The notes: generated from the letters alone by a model not told the origin. DNA of 42,000 bases from Deltaproteobacteria bacterium (GCA_018399135.1 JAGYPB010000023.1:1-42000), one strand, 5' to 3'; numbered from the stretch's first letter, positions 1 to 9,351 are shown. Program-made: numbers and translations.

Positions 1-18
1 TTGTAACGACTCAACTTT

Positions 19-60
19 ACCCTTGCACAAGGTCGGGGATCCTGTGCTGAACAGATAGTT
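19..60 (+). repeat. Short dispersed repeat, copy A
   Basis: This stretch shares the block GGGGATCCTGTGCTGAACAG exactly with the copy near 13710, and CCTTGC-CA with the copies near 13695 and 23571. It contains a small hairpin (CCTT-GCAC-AAGG) and is followed by a T-rich run (positions 57-70), so it might end transcription of a gene lying left of the window. It lies 50 bp before topA. No coding function is visible. Confidence 0.6.
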
Positions 61-111
61 TTTCTTTTCTTCACTGTCGCTATTACCGGCAGTAACATAT
101 AGAGGCTGTAG

Positions 112-2484
112 ATGGCTCAATCACTGGTTATTGTCGAATCACCGGCTAAAGCTAAAACCATCGAAAAATTTCTTGGCAAGGGATACAGGGTACTTGCTTC
201 CTATGGGCACGTCCGCGCCCTGCCCAGCAAACAGGGATCAGTGGACACCGAGGATGATTTCAAACCCAAATATCAGATACTGCCCGAGAGCAGTAAACAC
301 ATAGCCGCGTTAAAAAAAGAAATTGGTAGAAGTTCGGAACTGATCCTCGCGACCGACCTTGACCGGGAAGGGGAGGCCATCGCCTGGCACCTGCTGGAAG
401 CTCTCGGTATCGATGAAGGTGCCAAGAACCCGGTGGTCAAGCGCGTCACCTTTCATGAGATCACCCAAAACGCCATTACTGAAGCAATGGCCAAACCGCG
501 CACCATTTCACGCAACATGGTCGATGCCCAGCAGGCACGTTCCATTCTCGATTATCTGGTCGGTTTTAACCTGTCTCCTTTTTTGTGGAAAAAGATCCGT
601 TACGGGCTCTCTGCCGGTCGCGTTCAGTCTGTCGCCCTGCGCCTGATATGTGAGCGTGAAAATGAGATAGAAGCCTTTGAGTCGCGTGAATACTGGAGTA
701 TTGAAGCGCTGCTTGCCAAGACCGAAAAGGCTACGTTCAGCGCCAAACTCCACGCCCACAACGGCAAGAAACTCGACAAATTTGCCCTCACTGACAAACA
801 ACAGACCGACGCGATCCTCAGCGAACTGGAGCAGGTGCGCTTTGTAGTCGACAAGCTGGAGCAGAAGGAGCGCAAACGCAACCCTGCGCCCCCCTTCACC
901 ACCAGTACCCTGCAGCAGGAAGCCAGTCGCAAACTCGGCTTTTCCGCACGCAAAACCATGAGTGTCGCGCAGAAACTTTACGAGGGGATTACCGTTGATG
1001 ACGGCACCCACGGTCTGATTACCTACATGCGAACTGATTCAGTCGCCCTGTCCGAGACAGCAACCAGCGAAGCACGCTTGTTAATTGAGCAACAATATGG
1101 CGCCGAATATGCCCTGGCAAAACCCCGGGTTTTTCGCAACAAAAGCAAAAACGCCCAGGAAGCCCATGAAGCGGTTCGCCCAACCGGGCTGATGCGCGTT
1201 CCGACAACCCTCAAGCCCTTTCTTAATTCCGATCAGTTCCGCCTCTACGAATTGATCTGGAAACGTACCGTCGCATCACAGATGGCACAGGCGATTTTCG
1301 ATGCCACGACCGTTGATATCAGTGCCGGCGACAGCTATAGTTTTCGCGCCACGGGGCAGGTGATTCGCTTTCCCGGCTTCATGACCCTCTACATTGAAGG
1401 AACCGATCATCAGGATGACGAACAGCAGGAAGGACTGCTGCCGCCGTTGAGTGTGGGGGAAGAGTTGCACAAAGAACAGCTGCTCCCGCAGCAGCATTTC
1501 ACCCAGCCACCACCACGCTTTACCGAAGCCAGCCTGGTCAAAAGCCTGGAAGAATACGGCATTGGTCGCCCTTCTACCTACGCCAGTATCATGAACACCC
1601 TGGTCACCCGCAAGTACGTGCGCCTCGAGAAACGGACCTTTTTCCCGGAGGATACCGGGCGCGTTGTCACCAAACTGCTGACCGAACACTTCAGCCAATA
1701 TGTCGATTATGACTTTACCGCTGAGCTTGAAGAGGAACTGGACGCCATTTCACGCGGCGAAAAAGCCTGGATTCCAGCCATTCGTCAGTTCTGGGAGCCC
1801 TTCATCGAACTACTCAAACGCAAGGAAAAAGAGGTCAGTAAAACCGATGTTACCACCGAAAAAACCGATAAAATCTGTCCTGAATGTGGCAAGGAACTGG
1901 TCATTAAACTGGGCCGCGCCGGGCGTTTTCTCGCCTGTTCCGGATTTCCCGACTGTCGCCACACCGAGCCCCTTGCCGGACAGGCTGAGGACATGGAAGA
2001 ACCGGTTTTTTCCGACGAAAAATGTGAAAAGTGCGGCAGTCAGATGCTCATCAAGACCGGTCGCTATGGCAAGTTTCTGGCCTGCAGCGGGTATCCTGAG
2101 TGCAAGAACATTCAGCCTCTGGAAAAGCCTAAATCCTTAGGGATATCCTGCCCGGGTTGCGGCGAAGGCGAAATGATGGAGAAAAAAAGCCGTTACGGAA
2201 AAATTTTCTATTCCTGTAATCGTTATCCCAAATGCAAATACGCCTTGTGGAATCCACCAACCAGCGAACCCTGTCCTAAATGTGCCTGGCCCCTTACCGA
2301 GATGAAAACCACTAAACGGTTTGGAACCGTACAGCGTTGCCCACAGACTGAGTGTGGCTGGGAAAAGGTGATTACCCCGCCGGAAAAGAAGGCAACGACA
2401 GCAAAAGCATCCGCAAAAAAAGCGCCGGCAAAAAAGAAGACCCCAGCCAAAAAGCCTGCCGGAGCCAAAAAAACAACAGAATAA
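112..2484 (+). CDS. topA: DNA topoisomerase I (type IA)
   Basis: TopA relaxes negatively supercoiled DNA by cutting one strand through a 5'-phosphotyrosine and passing the other strand. The N-terminus ([18 protein letters not shown]) is the Toprim domain. The active-site tyrosine lies in the motif [10 protein letters not shown] at about residue 305. Downstream of the catalytic core there are four Cys4 zinc-ribbon units (about residues 585-760), of the forms CPEC..CSGFPDC, CEKC..CSGYPEC, CPGC..CNRYPKC and CPKC..CPQTEC. The protein ends in a Lys/Ala-rich tail likely to bind DNA. At 790 residues it has the usual length for bacterial TopA with zinc ribbons. The start is the ATG with AGAGG about 6 bp upstream. 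trmFO follows after 19 bp, so the two are probably co-transcribed. Confidence 0.97.
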   Translation: MAQSLVIVESPAKAKTIEKFLGKGYRVLASYGHVRALPSKQGSVDTEDDFKPKYQILPESSKHIAALKKEIGRSSELILATDLDREGEAIAWHLLEALGIDEGAKNPVVKRVTFHEITQNAITEAMAKPRTISRNMVDAQQARSILDYLVGFNLSPFLWKKIRYGLSAGRVQSVALRLICERENEIEAFESREYWSIEALLAKTEKATFSAKLHAHNGKKLDKFALTDKQQTDAILSELEQVRFVVDKLEQKERKRNPAPPFTTSTLQQEASRKLGFSARKTMSVAQKLYEGITVDDGTHGLITYMRTDSVALSETATSEARLLIEQQYGAEYALAKPRVFRNKSKNAQEAHEAVRPTGLMRVPTTLKPFLNSDQFRLYELIWKRTVASQMAQAIFDATTVDISAGDSYSFRATGQVIRFPGFMTLYIEGTDHQDDEQQEGLLPPLSVGEELHKEQLLPQQHFTQPPPRFTEASLVKSLEEYGIGRPSTYASIMNTLVTRKYVRLEKRTFFPEDTGRVVTKLLTEHFSQYVDYDFTAELEEELDAISRGEKAWIPAIRQFWEPFIELLKRKEKEVSKTDVTTEKTDKICPECGKELVIKLGRAGRFLACSGFPDCRHTEPLAGQAEDMEEPVFSDEKCEKCGSQMLIKTGRYGKFLACSGYPECKNIQPLEKPKSLGISCPGCGEGEMMEKKSRYGKIFYSCNRYPKCKYALWNPPTSEPCPKCAWPLTEMKTTKRFGTVQRCPQTECGWEKVITPPEKKATTAKASAKKAPAKKKTPAKKPAGAKKTTE

Positions 2485-2503
2485 CAGCTGTCTGGATAAA
2501 TCA

Positions 2504-3844
2504 ATGAGCATCACTATTATCGGCGCCGGTCTGGCAGGCTGTGAAGCAGCCTGGCAAGCTGTTGCGTCAGGCATTCGCGTTCATCTGTTGGAGATGAAGC
2601 CGCTACAATTTTCTGCTGCCCATGAAAGTTCAGATCTGGCTGAACTGGTTTGTTCCAACAGCCTGCGCGGTAGAGGCATGAACAACGCCGTCGGCTGTTT
2701 AAAAGAAGAAATGCGTCGCTGCGGCTCCCTGATCATTGAAGCTGCCGACGCGACCGCAGTACCGGCAGGAGGAGCCCTGGCCGTCGACCGTGATAATTTT
2801 TCGCGCTATATCACCGAAAAAATCACCTCTCACCCCTTGATTGACCTGACCAGAACCGAGGCCACCGAACTGCCAGGCCAGGGAACCACCATTCTTGCCA
2901 GCGGCCCCCTGACCTCGGAGCCGTTGTCAGTGGCACTGGCTGAACTGACCGGTAACGAGCATCTCTACTTCTACGATGCCATCGCACCGATCATCGAGGC
3001 TGATTCCATTAATACCAGCATTACCTGGCGCGCATCACGTTACGGGCGCGGCGGCGATGACTACATCAACTGTCCTTTAAGTAAAGAGGAATACGATGGT
3101 TTTGTCGCTGCATTGCTTACAGCTGACAAGGTGGCCGGACGTGAGTTCGAAAAAATAACCCATTTTGAGGGGTGCATGCCCATCGAAGAGATGGCAGCGC
3201 GTGGCCATCAAACCCTTTCATTCGGCCCGATGAAACCGGTCGGCCTGCCTGACCCAGGTACCGGCCGACCTCCGCATGCGGTAGTTCAATTACGCCAGGA
3301 CAACTGTCACGCCACCCTCTACAACATGGTTGGCTTTCAGACACGGCTGACCTATCCGGAACAGAAACGTCTTTTCGCCATGATTCCGGGGCTTGAGCAG
3401 GCGCGCTTTGCGCGACTCGGCAGCATGCACCGCAACACCTTTATTAATGCCCCGACCTGCCTGAATCAGACCCTGCAGTTTCAGCGTGCCCCGCACATCT
3501 ACGCAGCCGGGCAAATCACCGGCGTTGAGGGGTATGTTGAGTCAGCCGCCAGCGGCTTTCTAGCCGGATTATTCGCCGCCAGTCATCTACATGGCAAAAA
3601 CGTCCCCATGCCCCCGGCTGAAACCGCCTTTGGGGCCCTCTTGGGTCATCTGGCAAGCGCCGACCCTGACAATTTTCAGCCAATGAATGTCAACTACGGT
3701 CTTTTCCCTCCTCTGGAGGGAGGACGAAGAAAGCGTACAGAACGACGCCTGGCTATGGCGGAGCGCGCCCTGGCAGCACTACCCGCCTGGTGGCAACAGA
3801 TCCTGGCGCTACGATCGGACGTGCTGGAGAGCGATAATGGATGA
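2504..3844 (+). CDS. trmFO: Methylenetetrahydrofolate-tRNA-(uracil-54-C5)-methyltransferase, FAD-dependent
   Basis: TrmFO makes 5-methyluridine at position 54 in the T-loop of tRNA, using methylenetetrahydrofolate as carbon donor and FADH2 as reductant, unlike the SAM-dependent TrmA. The FAD-binding dinucleotide motif [10 protein letters not shown] is at residues 7-16. Family blocks such as [15 protein letters not shown] near residue 42 and [17 protein letters not shown] near residue 335 are clear. The length of 446 residues fits the family. The gene lies directly behind topA, an arrangement also familiar in Firmicutes, and its last 8 bp overlap the start of maf. Confidence 0.96.
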   Translation: MSITIIGAGLAGCEAAWQAVASGIRVHLLEMKPLQFSAAHESSDLAELVCSNSLRGRGMNNAVGCLKEEMRRCGSLIIEAADATAVPAGGALAVDRDNFSRYITEKITSHPLIDLTRTEATELPGQGTTILASGPLTSEPLSVALAELTGNEHLYFYDAIAPIIEADSINTSITWRASRYGRGGDDYINCPLSKEEYDGFVAALLTADKVAGREFEKITHFEGCMPIEEMAARGHQTLSFGPMKPVGLPDPGTGRPPHAVVQLRQDNCHATLYNMVGFQTRLTYPEQKRLFAMIPGLEQARFARLGSMHRNTFINAPTCLNQTLQFQRAPHIYAAGQITGVEGYVESAASGFLAGLFAASHLHGKNVPMPPAETAFGALLGHLASADPDNFQPMNVNYGLFPPLEGGRRKRTERRLAMAERALAALPAWWQQILALRSDVLESDNG

Positions 3845-4424
3845 CACCCTGATACTCGCTTCCGCTTCCCCTCGCCGTAAAGAACTGCTGGAACAGATCG
3901 GCCTGCCATTCAGCGTAATGCCGAGCAGCGTTAAGGAGACCATCAAAGCCGACGAGACCCCGGAGAACATGGTTATCCGTTTAAGTCTGGACAAAGCTCG
4001 TGACATTGCCGGGCGTTCTGACATCAGCGCCCGCTGGATTATCGGCAGCGATACCATCGTCGTCTGCAATGAGCAGATTCTCGGCAAACCGACAGACAAT
4101 CAGGATGCTACCGCCATGCTGCGCCAACTGTCCGGCACCAGTCATATGGTGGTCAGCGGCTATGCCATCATCGACCGCCGACAACAAATCGAGCGGACTG
4201 AAGCGGTCACCACCAGGGTGCGCTTTCGGCAATTGACAGAGGAAGAAATCACGCGTTACATTGCCACAGGTGAACCGTCTGATAAAGCCGGTGCCTACGC
4301 CATTCAGGGAATCGGTGCCTGTTTTGTCAGTGGTATCGAAGGCAGCTATACCAATGTCGTTGGTCTGCCCTTGTGCCGCCTGACCCTGGCGTTGAAAGAG
4401 CTGGGCGTTCCCCTGGTGATCTAA
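3837..4424 (+). CDS. maf: Maf-family nucleoside triphosphate pyrophosphatase
   Basis: Maf proteins hydrolyse non-canonical or excess nucleotides (dTTP/UTP and modified forms in the YhdE type) to monophosphates. The N-terminus [18 protein letters not shown] contains the signature S-x-S-P-R-R. GSDTIV near residue 67 supplies the catalytic aspartate, and [11 protein letters not shown] and [11 protein letters not shown] are the C-terminal blocks. I place the start at the ATG that overlaps the trmFO stop by 8 bp, with GGAGA about 9 bp upstream. This gives 195 residues, the usual family length; a longer open frame upstream reads through trmFO and is not real. Substrate preference cannot be read with certainty from sequence. 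Confidence 0.94.
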   Translation: MDDTLILASASPRRKELLEQIGLPFSVMPSSVKETIKADETPENMVIRLSLDKARDIAGRSDISARWIIGSDTIVVCNEQILGKPTDNQDATAMLRQLSGTSHMVVSGYAIIDRRQQIERTEAVTTRVRFRQLTEEEITRYIATGEPSDKAGAYAIQGIGACFVSGIEGSYTNVVGLPLCRLTLALKELGVPLVI

Positions 4425-4487
4425 AGCAGCCGCAGCTCTGAAAAACTCTTTCAGGTTATCTACTTCGTTCCAACAAAACAGGAGGTA

Positions 4488-4560
4488 GAGGGTCGGGGTT
4501 CCTTCGGAAGGGTGTGGGTTTCTGTCGCCATGGAGGGCGAAAAGCGTCCCTCTGCCCGAC
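4488..4560 (+). repeat. Hairpin-rich intergenic repeat, diverged copy D
   Basis: The 181-bp gap between maf and yggS holds a GC-rich element. It contains the hairpin TCGCC-ATGGAG-GGCGA (about 4525-4540), equivalent to GTCGCC-TGGGAC-GGCGAC in copy C near 23610. Two further complementary pairs exist: AGAGGG near 4488 with CCCTCT near 4548, and GTCGGG near 4492 with CCCGAC near 4555; they cross, so they cannot all form as one nested fold. The 10-mer ATAAATAAAT follows at 4566-4575. No ORF is evident. Confidence 0.5.
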
Positions 4561-4565
4561 GCAAC

Positions 4566-4575
4566 ATAAATAAAT
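4566..4575 (+). repeat. ATAAATAAAT 10-mer beside repeat copy D
   Basis: The same 10-mer flanks copy C on both sides (23542-23551 and 23694-23703). Its presence beside copy D suggests it belongs to the element or its preferred insertion site. Confidence 0.45.
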
Positions 4576-4605
4576 CAGACTCTCTTATTTTCCGGAGACC
4601 AGCCC

Positions 4606-5295
4606 ATGACCTCTATCTCTAAAAATATCGATCAGATTCGTGGCCGCATCGCTGATGCGTGTGGCAACAGCGGACGCCACCCCGCCGATATCCGTCTGGT
4701 AGCGGTTTCCAAGGTCAAACCGGCAGAGTTGATCGACGAAGCCTTTGCTGCCGGCCAGCAACTCTTTGGTGAGAGCTACGTGCAGGAGTTTCGGGATAAG
4801 GAGCCCACCGTTAGAAGCCCGGTGGAATGGCACTTTATCGGTGCGCTGCAGAGCAACAAGGTGAAATATCTACGCGGCAAGGTAACCCTGATCCACTCGG
4901 TGGATCGGTTCTCTCTGGCCAAAGAAATCAACCAGCAATGGGGGAAGATTGATGCCGTTGCTCCAATCCTGTTGCAGGTCAATGTCGGCGATGAAAACAG
5001 CAAAGCCGGCTGTGCTATCGCTGAATTGCCGGAACTGACCAGCAAAGTTGCCGCGTTACCGCACCTCAAGATCCATGGCCTGATGTGCCTCCCCCCCTAC
5101 TTCGATGATCCGGAGCAGGTACGCCCGTATTTCCGACAACTGCGGGAACTTGCCGCAAGGATCGTGGAAGAGCAGATTCCCGGTGTAAGCATGAAGGAGT
5201 TGTCTATGGGAATGAGTGGCGACTTCGAGGTGGCAATCGAAGAGGGGGCGACCCTGGTGCGCATTGGCACAGCCATTTTTGGGGAGCGCAACTGA
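4606..5295 (+). CDS. yggS: Pyridoxal phosphate homeostasis protein (YggS/PLPBP family)
   Basis: This protein is a single-domain, alanine-racemase-fold protein that binds PLP and helps keep free vitamin B6 balanced; no enzymatic activity is established for the family. The PLP lysine lies in LVAVSKVKP near residue 36. The family motifs FGESYVQEF, WHFIGALQSNK and LSMGMSGDFEVAIEEGATLVRIGTAIFG are all present. The length of 229 residues is normal. The start ATG has CCGGAG upstream. The next gene begins one base after its stop. pdxJ, the B6 biosynthesis gene, is elsewhere in this window. Confidence 0.95.
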   Translation: MTSISKNIDQIRGRIADACGNSGRHPADIRLVAVSKVKPAELIDEAFAAGQQLFGESYVQEFRDKEPTVRSPVEWHFIGALQSNKVKYLRGKVTLIHSVDRFSLAKEINQQWGKIDAVAPILLQVNVGDENSKAGCAIAELPELTSKVAALPHLKIHGLMCLPPYFDDPEQVRPYFRQLRELAARIVEEQIPGVSMKELSMGMSGDFEVAIEEGATLVRIGTAIFGERN

Positions 5296-5296
5296 T

Positions 5297-5947
5297 TTGA
5301 TAGCGGATCCGCAACCCCAATTTCTGATATTTGATCTCGACGGCACCCTGATCAACTCTATCCCCGACCTGTTGACCGCACTCAATCTGCTGCGCTGCGA
5401 ATTGGCACTCGATCCATTGACAGCTATCCAGGTTACCCGGATGGTTGGTGACGGGGCGACCATGCTGGTCAAGCGAGCCCTGGGAGATGATCTTTTCGAG
5501 CAACGCCATCTGCAACGTTTTCTTGAATTATATGGTCAGCACCTGCTTGAGCAGACCCATTGTTATCCCGGTATCGAAGAATTGCTGCAGCGACACGACC
5601 CTAAGCACATGGCGCTGGTCACCAACAAACCGATTCTCTATACCCATAAAATTCTGGCTGGACTCAAACTTTCCCAGTTTTTCGCAGCGGTCATTGGTGG
5701 TGATTCCTATCCTCACAAAAAACCCCACCCCTACCCCCTACAACAGGCACTTCTGAAACTTGATGGCCGGCCGCAACAAGCGCTGATGATTGGCGATCAT
5801 CATACTGATCTTTATGCTGCCCGGGATGCCGGCATCGCTACCTGCTTCTGCGCCTACGGTTTCGGTAACTGCGGCGATTATCTGCCCGACTATCAGGTGA
5901 CCGATGCCAGAGAGCTGATGACCCTGTTGCCGGGTAAAAGTCGTTGA
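5297..5947 (+). CDS. gph: HAD-family phosphatase, phosphoglycolate phosphatase-like
   Basis: This is a haloacid-dehalogenase-type hydrolase. Motif I is FDLDGTLINS (nucleophile Asp near residue 12). The helical cap follows, then motif II LVTNKP, motif III KKPHPYP and motif IV MIGDHHTDLYAARDAG. Gph removes phosphate from 2-phosphoglycolate, but HAD substrates are hard to predict. I chose the TTG start because it lies one base after the yggS stop, with GGGGAG about 12 bp upstream, and gives 216 residues, the normal size. A longer frame from 5216 would overlap yggS by 80 bp and adds non-family sequence. Confidence 0.88.
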   Translation: MIADPQPQFLIFDLDGTLINSIPDLLTALNLLRCELALDPLTAIQVTRMVGDGATMLVKRALGDDLFEQRHLQRFLELYGQHLLEQTHCYPGIEELLQRHDPKHMALVTNKPILYTHKILAGLKLSQFFAAVIGGDSYPHKKPHPYPLQQALLKLDGRPQQALMIGDHHTDLYAARDAGIATCFCAYGFGNCGDYLPDYQVTDARELMTLLPGKSR

Positions 5948-7245
5948 CCGATTCCCACCTGACCTATCGCGAAATTTCGTGGTTTTTCTTTCCGCTGCTG
6001 CTCAATGTACAGCTCATGAGCATCTCCCATACCATCATTAACGGTGCCCTGGCGCGAATGGAAAACTATGTGACCGCCCTGGCCGGCATCTCTGTCGCCA
6101 TGATTGTCCATCTGTTTATTTCCTCACCCTCATACCAGAATCATACGGTAACCATTGCCATGGTGCGGGGACGTAATTCGTTAAAGGGAGTGCTGATCTT
6201 TATCATGCTGGTTGCACTCTATGTCACCCTGATGCTGGGGTTGATTGCCTTTACTCCCCTGGGTGATCTCGTGCTTGTCACCCTGCTCGGCACTCCTGTC
6301 GATGTGGCTCGGGAGGCTCAAAAAGCCCTGATGATGATGACATTGCTCCCCTTTTTTACCGGCATGCGCGGGTTCAGCCAGGGGATGCTAATCCGTGCGC
6401 GGCGCACCGGACTTGTCTCTTTGGCAACCGGTATTCGGGTTGGCGGGTTGTTTCTATTTCTACTGATCGGACGCTACTGGTTTGATGGCGCCCAACTCGG
6501 CGCCTTTGCCCTGGTCAGTTGCGTTGTTACCGAAACCCTGGTGATCTCGTGGATTGCCTGGCGAGTACACCCGCCCCTGTTGCGCCACGGAGGAGAGAAA
6601 AGTACCGCCGATATCCTGCGTTATGCCTTTCCCCTGGCCTACTCGTCATGCCTGCAACAGACAATTCCCCTGCTGATCAGCGCCATTATCGGCCGACTAC
6701 ATGATGGTGCCCTGGCATTAGCGGCCTTCGGCGTCATCCGCGGATTTTTGTTTCTGCTCGCCGGCCCCATGCGCAATCTGCAGCAGACCTATATGACCCT
6801 GGTTAAATCGGCGAATGACTACCGTACCCTGGTCTATTTCAGCTGCAGCCTGTCAGCTGTCATGGGGATGATTATTCTTCTCACGGCGGGGCCCTTCCAT
6901 CAACTGATTCTCGGTCGGTTTCTTGGCATTGAAACCGAACTACGCAACTATCTGCGCCTGGCTTTCGCCGCCTGTGCCCTGTTTCCCTTCATGTATGCGG
7001 CCGGCAATTTGTTGCGCGGCTGGTTTTCCGGGGCTGAACAGACCCGCCAGCTGGGACGCTCGACCCTGATCAAAAGCTGTTTTCTGCTGTTATTGTGGTG
7101 GCCTCTGATCACCTGGCAACCCCCGATCTCCGGAATAGCGCTTGCGATTGCACTACTGCTTGCTGCTGAAATGCTCGAAGCCGGCTATCTCTATCGTCAG
7201 CGCAAAAATCAACCCGCAGCCCTTCGAGCTCTTGCGCCCTACTAA
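5944..7245 (+). CDS. Polytopic membrane protein, MATE/MOP-flippase-like
   Basis: This 433-residue protein has about 12 hydrophobic segments spread over the whole length, in the inner membrane. The overall pattern (N-terminal FFPLLLNVQLMSISHTIINGALAR, a central GMLIRARRTGL loop, two halves of similar build) resembles the MOP superfamily of MATE exporters and lipid flippases, including the ANK-like branch. The substrate is unknown. The best start is a TTG whose last two bases are the first two of the gph stop (TTGA overlap); an internal ATG at about 6016 is an alternative. Translational coupling to gph is likely, but the partner gives no hint of substrate. Confidence 0.7.
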   Translation: MTDSHLTYREISWFFFPLLLNVQLMSISHTIINGALARMENYVTALAGISVAMIVHLFISSPSYQNHTVTIAMVRGRNSLKGVLIFIMLVALYVTLMLGLIAFTPLGDLVLVTLLGTPVDVAREAQKALMMMTLLPFFTGMRGFSQGMLIRARRTGLVSLATGIRVGGLFLFLLIGRYWFDGAQLGAFALVSCVVTETLVISWIAWRVHPPLLRHGGEKSTADILRYAFPLAYSSCLQQTIPLLISAIIGRLHDGALALAAFGVIRGFLFLLAGPMRNLQQTYMTLVKSANDYRTLVYFSCSLSAVMGMIILLTAGPFHQLILGRFLGIETELRNYLRLAFAACALFPFMYAAGNLLRGWFSGAEQTRQLGRSTLIKSCFLLLLWWPLITWQPPISGIALAIALLLAAEMLEAGYLYRQRKNQPAALRALAPY

Positions 7246-7266
7246 GTCACGGCGCTAAGATGACCC

Positions 7267-7467
7267 ATGACTGCAGCGTCGAAAAAACATCCCTGCTCCG
7301 ACTGCCGCCATTGTCAATGGTGTAGTGACGAACGATGTCAACTCTGCCTGAAAACAACAACACCACCACGTTTGTCGATTCGCGAACAAATTGCTCTCTA
7401 TGAGGGTTTGAACAACCACTGCGGGTACCTGCAAATGGACGATAAAGCGCGCAAATCGAGATCGTAA
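7267..7467 (+). CDS. Small cysteine-rich protein of unknown function
   Basis: This 66-residue open frame has a striking N-terminal cysteine cluster, C-x2-C-x2-C-x2-C-x4-C-x2-C (residues 9-26, CSDCRHCQWCSDERCQLC), followed by a hydrophilic segment ending in basic residues. Six regularly spaced cysteines suggest metal (zinc or Fe-S) binding. There is no signal peptide. It lies 21 bp after the transporter gene and 92 bp before efp. The ribosome site is poor (TAAGA), so the start is uncertain. I do not recognise a named family; the cysteine pattern is the main reason to believe it is coding. Confidence 0.6.
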   Translation: MTAASKKHPCSDCRHCQWCSDERCQLCLKTTTPPRLSIREQIALYEGLNNHCGYLQMDDKARKSRS

Positions 7468-7559
7468 GACGGTGCTGCCTGTACAACACTTTTTTCATGA
7501 CAACAACTGTTTGACTGTGTTTAAATGCGCCCTTCAAAAAAACTATGGAGGAGACGCCC

Positions 7560-8123
7560 ATGTATAGTTGTTCCGACCTGAAAAAAGGGTTGAAAATAAT
7601 GATCGATGGTGAGCCGCATGTCATCGCCCAGTATGATTTCACCAAGCCCGGCAAAGGCCAGGCCTTATACAAATGCAAGCTGCGTAACATGATTACCGGC
7701 AGCCTCTTTGATCGCACCTATCGTAGCGGCGAATCGTTCGAACCGGCGCACCTTGAAGAGCGGGAAATGCAGTATCTGTATCAAGATGATAGCGGCTACG
7801 TGTTTATGGACAAAAAATCCTACGAACAGATTACTCTGACGGAAGAAACTCTGGAAACTGAGAAATACTTTCTCGTTGATAATATGGATGTTGAAATCCT
7901 CATGCATGGTGATCGTGGTATCGGGATCAGCCTGCCAAACTTTGTCAATCTGCGCGTCATCCAGACTGACCCCTGGGTGAAGGGCGATACTGCCGCCGGC
8001 AACAATAAACCGGCTACGGTGGAAACAGGGTACACTCTGGCTGTCCCCTCTTTTGTCGAAGAAGGAACACTGATCCAGATCGACACCCGTAGCAGAGAAT
8101 ATGCAACCCGCGTCAAGGAATAG
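7560..8123 (+). CDS. efp: Elongation factor P
   Basis: EF-P enters the ribosomal E site and relieves stalling at polyproline stretches. The modification loop reads FTKPGKGQ, placing the target lysine at residue 32. The OB-fold domains and the C-terminal block QIDTRSREYATRVKE are typical. The start is the ATG preceded by GGAGGAG at a 6-bp spacing, giving 187 residues; an in-frame ATG 15 bp upstream (7545) lies within that ribosome site and is unlikely. The next gene, two bases downstream, is the probable EF-P lysylating enzyme, so this is an efp-epmA operon. Confidence 0.97.
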   Translation: MYSCSDLKKGLKIMIDGEPHVIAQYDFTKPGKGQALYKCKLRNMITGSLFDRTYRSGESFEPAHLEEREMQYLYQDDSGYVFMDKKSYEQITLTEETLETEKYFLVDNMDVEILMHGDRGIGISLPNFVNLRVIQTDPWVKGDTAAGNNKPATVETGYTLAVPSFVEEGTLIQIDTRSREYATRVKE

Positions 8124-8125
8124 CT

Positions 8126-9037
8126 GTGGAACAAAACTGGCAATTAGCCCGTAAGCGTAAAACAATTGAACACCGCGCCCGAATCCTCCACCAGATTCGG
8201 GCGTTCTTTGTTGAACAGGGTTTTATCGAGGTCGAAACCCCGGCGCGCATTCCCGTCAATGCTCCCGAACTCCATATTGACGCAATTCCGAGTGATGGCT
8301 GGTATCTGCAGACATCACCGGAACTGTGCATGAAACGACTGTTGGCTGCCGGTTACGATAATATTTTTCAGATTTGTCATTGCTGGCGTGCTGCAGAGCG
8401 CGGACCAAACCATCTTCCTGAATATACCATGCTCGAATGGTACCGCCGTGACTGCGACTACCAGCAACTCATGAGTGACTGTGAAGAACTTATCAGCAGT
8501 CTGGTTGAGCATGAAACACTTACCTGGCAAGGGCAAGAAATTGACATGACAAGACCATGGCCGCGATTAACCGTTCAACAGGCATTTTTGCAACACAGTT
8601 CTACTTCGCTCTCACAAATCACCGACGCAAATTTTTTTTCGGAACTGATCAGCAATGAAATAGAACCGGCACTGCCACCGAATAAACCACTGTTTCTTAT
8701 CGACTACCCAACATTACAAGGTTCACTGGCGCGCCGGAAAACCGAGGATCCCGGCTTCGTAGAGCGGGTGGAACTCTACATTGCCGGGCTTGAGCTTGCC
8801 AACGGTTTTTCCGAACTAACTGATGCAGCAGAACAGCGCCAGCGCTTCGTGAAGGAAGAAATTCAACGTCAAGAGTCCGGCAAACCACCTTGCCCACTGC
8901 CGGAAAAATACATTGACGAACTGGAAACCCTCACAAATGCTACAGGAATTGCTCTCGGCATAGACCGCCTGGTGATGCTTCTTTGCAACCAACCTACAAT
9001 TGACGAAGTTGTTTGTTTCACTCCGGAACAACTATGA
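8126..9037 (+). CDS. epmA: EF-P--lysine lysyltransferase EpmA (GenX/PoxA)
   Basis: EpmA is a truncated class II lysyl-tRNA synthetase paralogue that attaches (R)-beta-lysine to the loop lysine of EF-P. The 303-residue protein has only the catalytic core and lacks the N-terminal tRNA anticodon-binding domain of LysRS. Motif 2 is in the region CHCWRAAERGPNHLPEYTML, and motif 3 is GIALGIDRLVMLL near the C-terminus. It starts with GTG, with AAGGAA upstream, two bases after efp. The partner aminomutase EpmB, which makes beta-lysine, is not in this window. Confidence 0.93.
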   Translation: MEQNWQLARKRKTIEHRARILHQIRAFFVEQGFIEVETPARIPVNAPELHIDAIPSDGWYLQTSPELCMKRLLAAGYDNIFQICHCWRAAERGPNHLPEYTMLEWYRRDCDYQQLMSDCEELISSLVEHETLTWQGQEIDMTRPWPRLTVQQAFLQHSSTSLSQITDANFFSELISNEIEPALPPNKPLFLIDYPTLQGSLARRKTEDPGFVERVELYIAGLELANGFSELTDAAEQRQRFVKEEIQRQESGKPPCPLPEKYIDELETLTNATGIALGIDRLVMLLCNQPTIDEVVCFTPEQL

Positions 9038-9221
9038 ATGAGCGACAGCCCAAATCAACGCCACCCACCACGACCCTGCTACAACTGACATTTTCCATTT
9101 CGTGATTGCCGTAGCTCCCTCTCCTGTAGACAGGATACCATCACAAATGATGATTCTGGCCACCCTCCAAAACCATTACAAGCACCACAAAAGTCAATAA
9201 ATAGAACGATATTTTGATAAA

Positions 9222-9248
9222 CAAAACGCTAGTTTTGCATTTTTTTTC
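9222..9248 (+). terminator. Possible weak intrinsic terminator after epmA
   Basis: The perfect stem CAAAAC/GTTTTG with a 4-nt loop is followed by a run of eight T. The stem is AT-rich and thus weak. As a 16-bp palindrome 13 bp upstream of a -35 box it could instead be a regulator-binding site for the symporter promoter. Confidence 0.45.
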
Positions 9249-9250
9249 TG

Positions 9251-9278
9251 TTGACACGGCTATATAACAACGTATTAT
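9251..9278 (+). promoter_or_regulatory. Predicted sigma-70 promoter of the DUF485/ActP operon
   Basis: A -35 box TTGACA (9251-9256) is followed after 16 bp by TATTAT (9273-9278). The region upstream is strongly AT-rich, like an UP element. It points at the DUF485 gene and would leave a leader of about 160 nt. Confidence 0.7.
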
Positions 9279-9351
9279 GTCGCCGAATATTAAAACCATT
9301 ATTTCGCATTTTTTAACCTCACTAAAATACAGCTGGAAAAATTCAATCAAA

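Noticed and set aside
5216..5296. Longer N-terminus for the HAD phosphatase
   Set aside because: It would overlap yggS by 80 bp and adds residues foreign to the family; the TTG at 5297 has a ribosome site.
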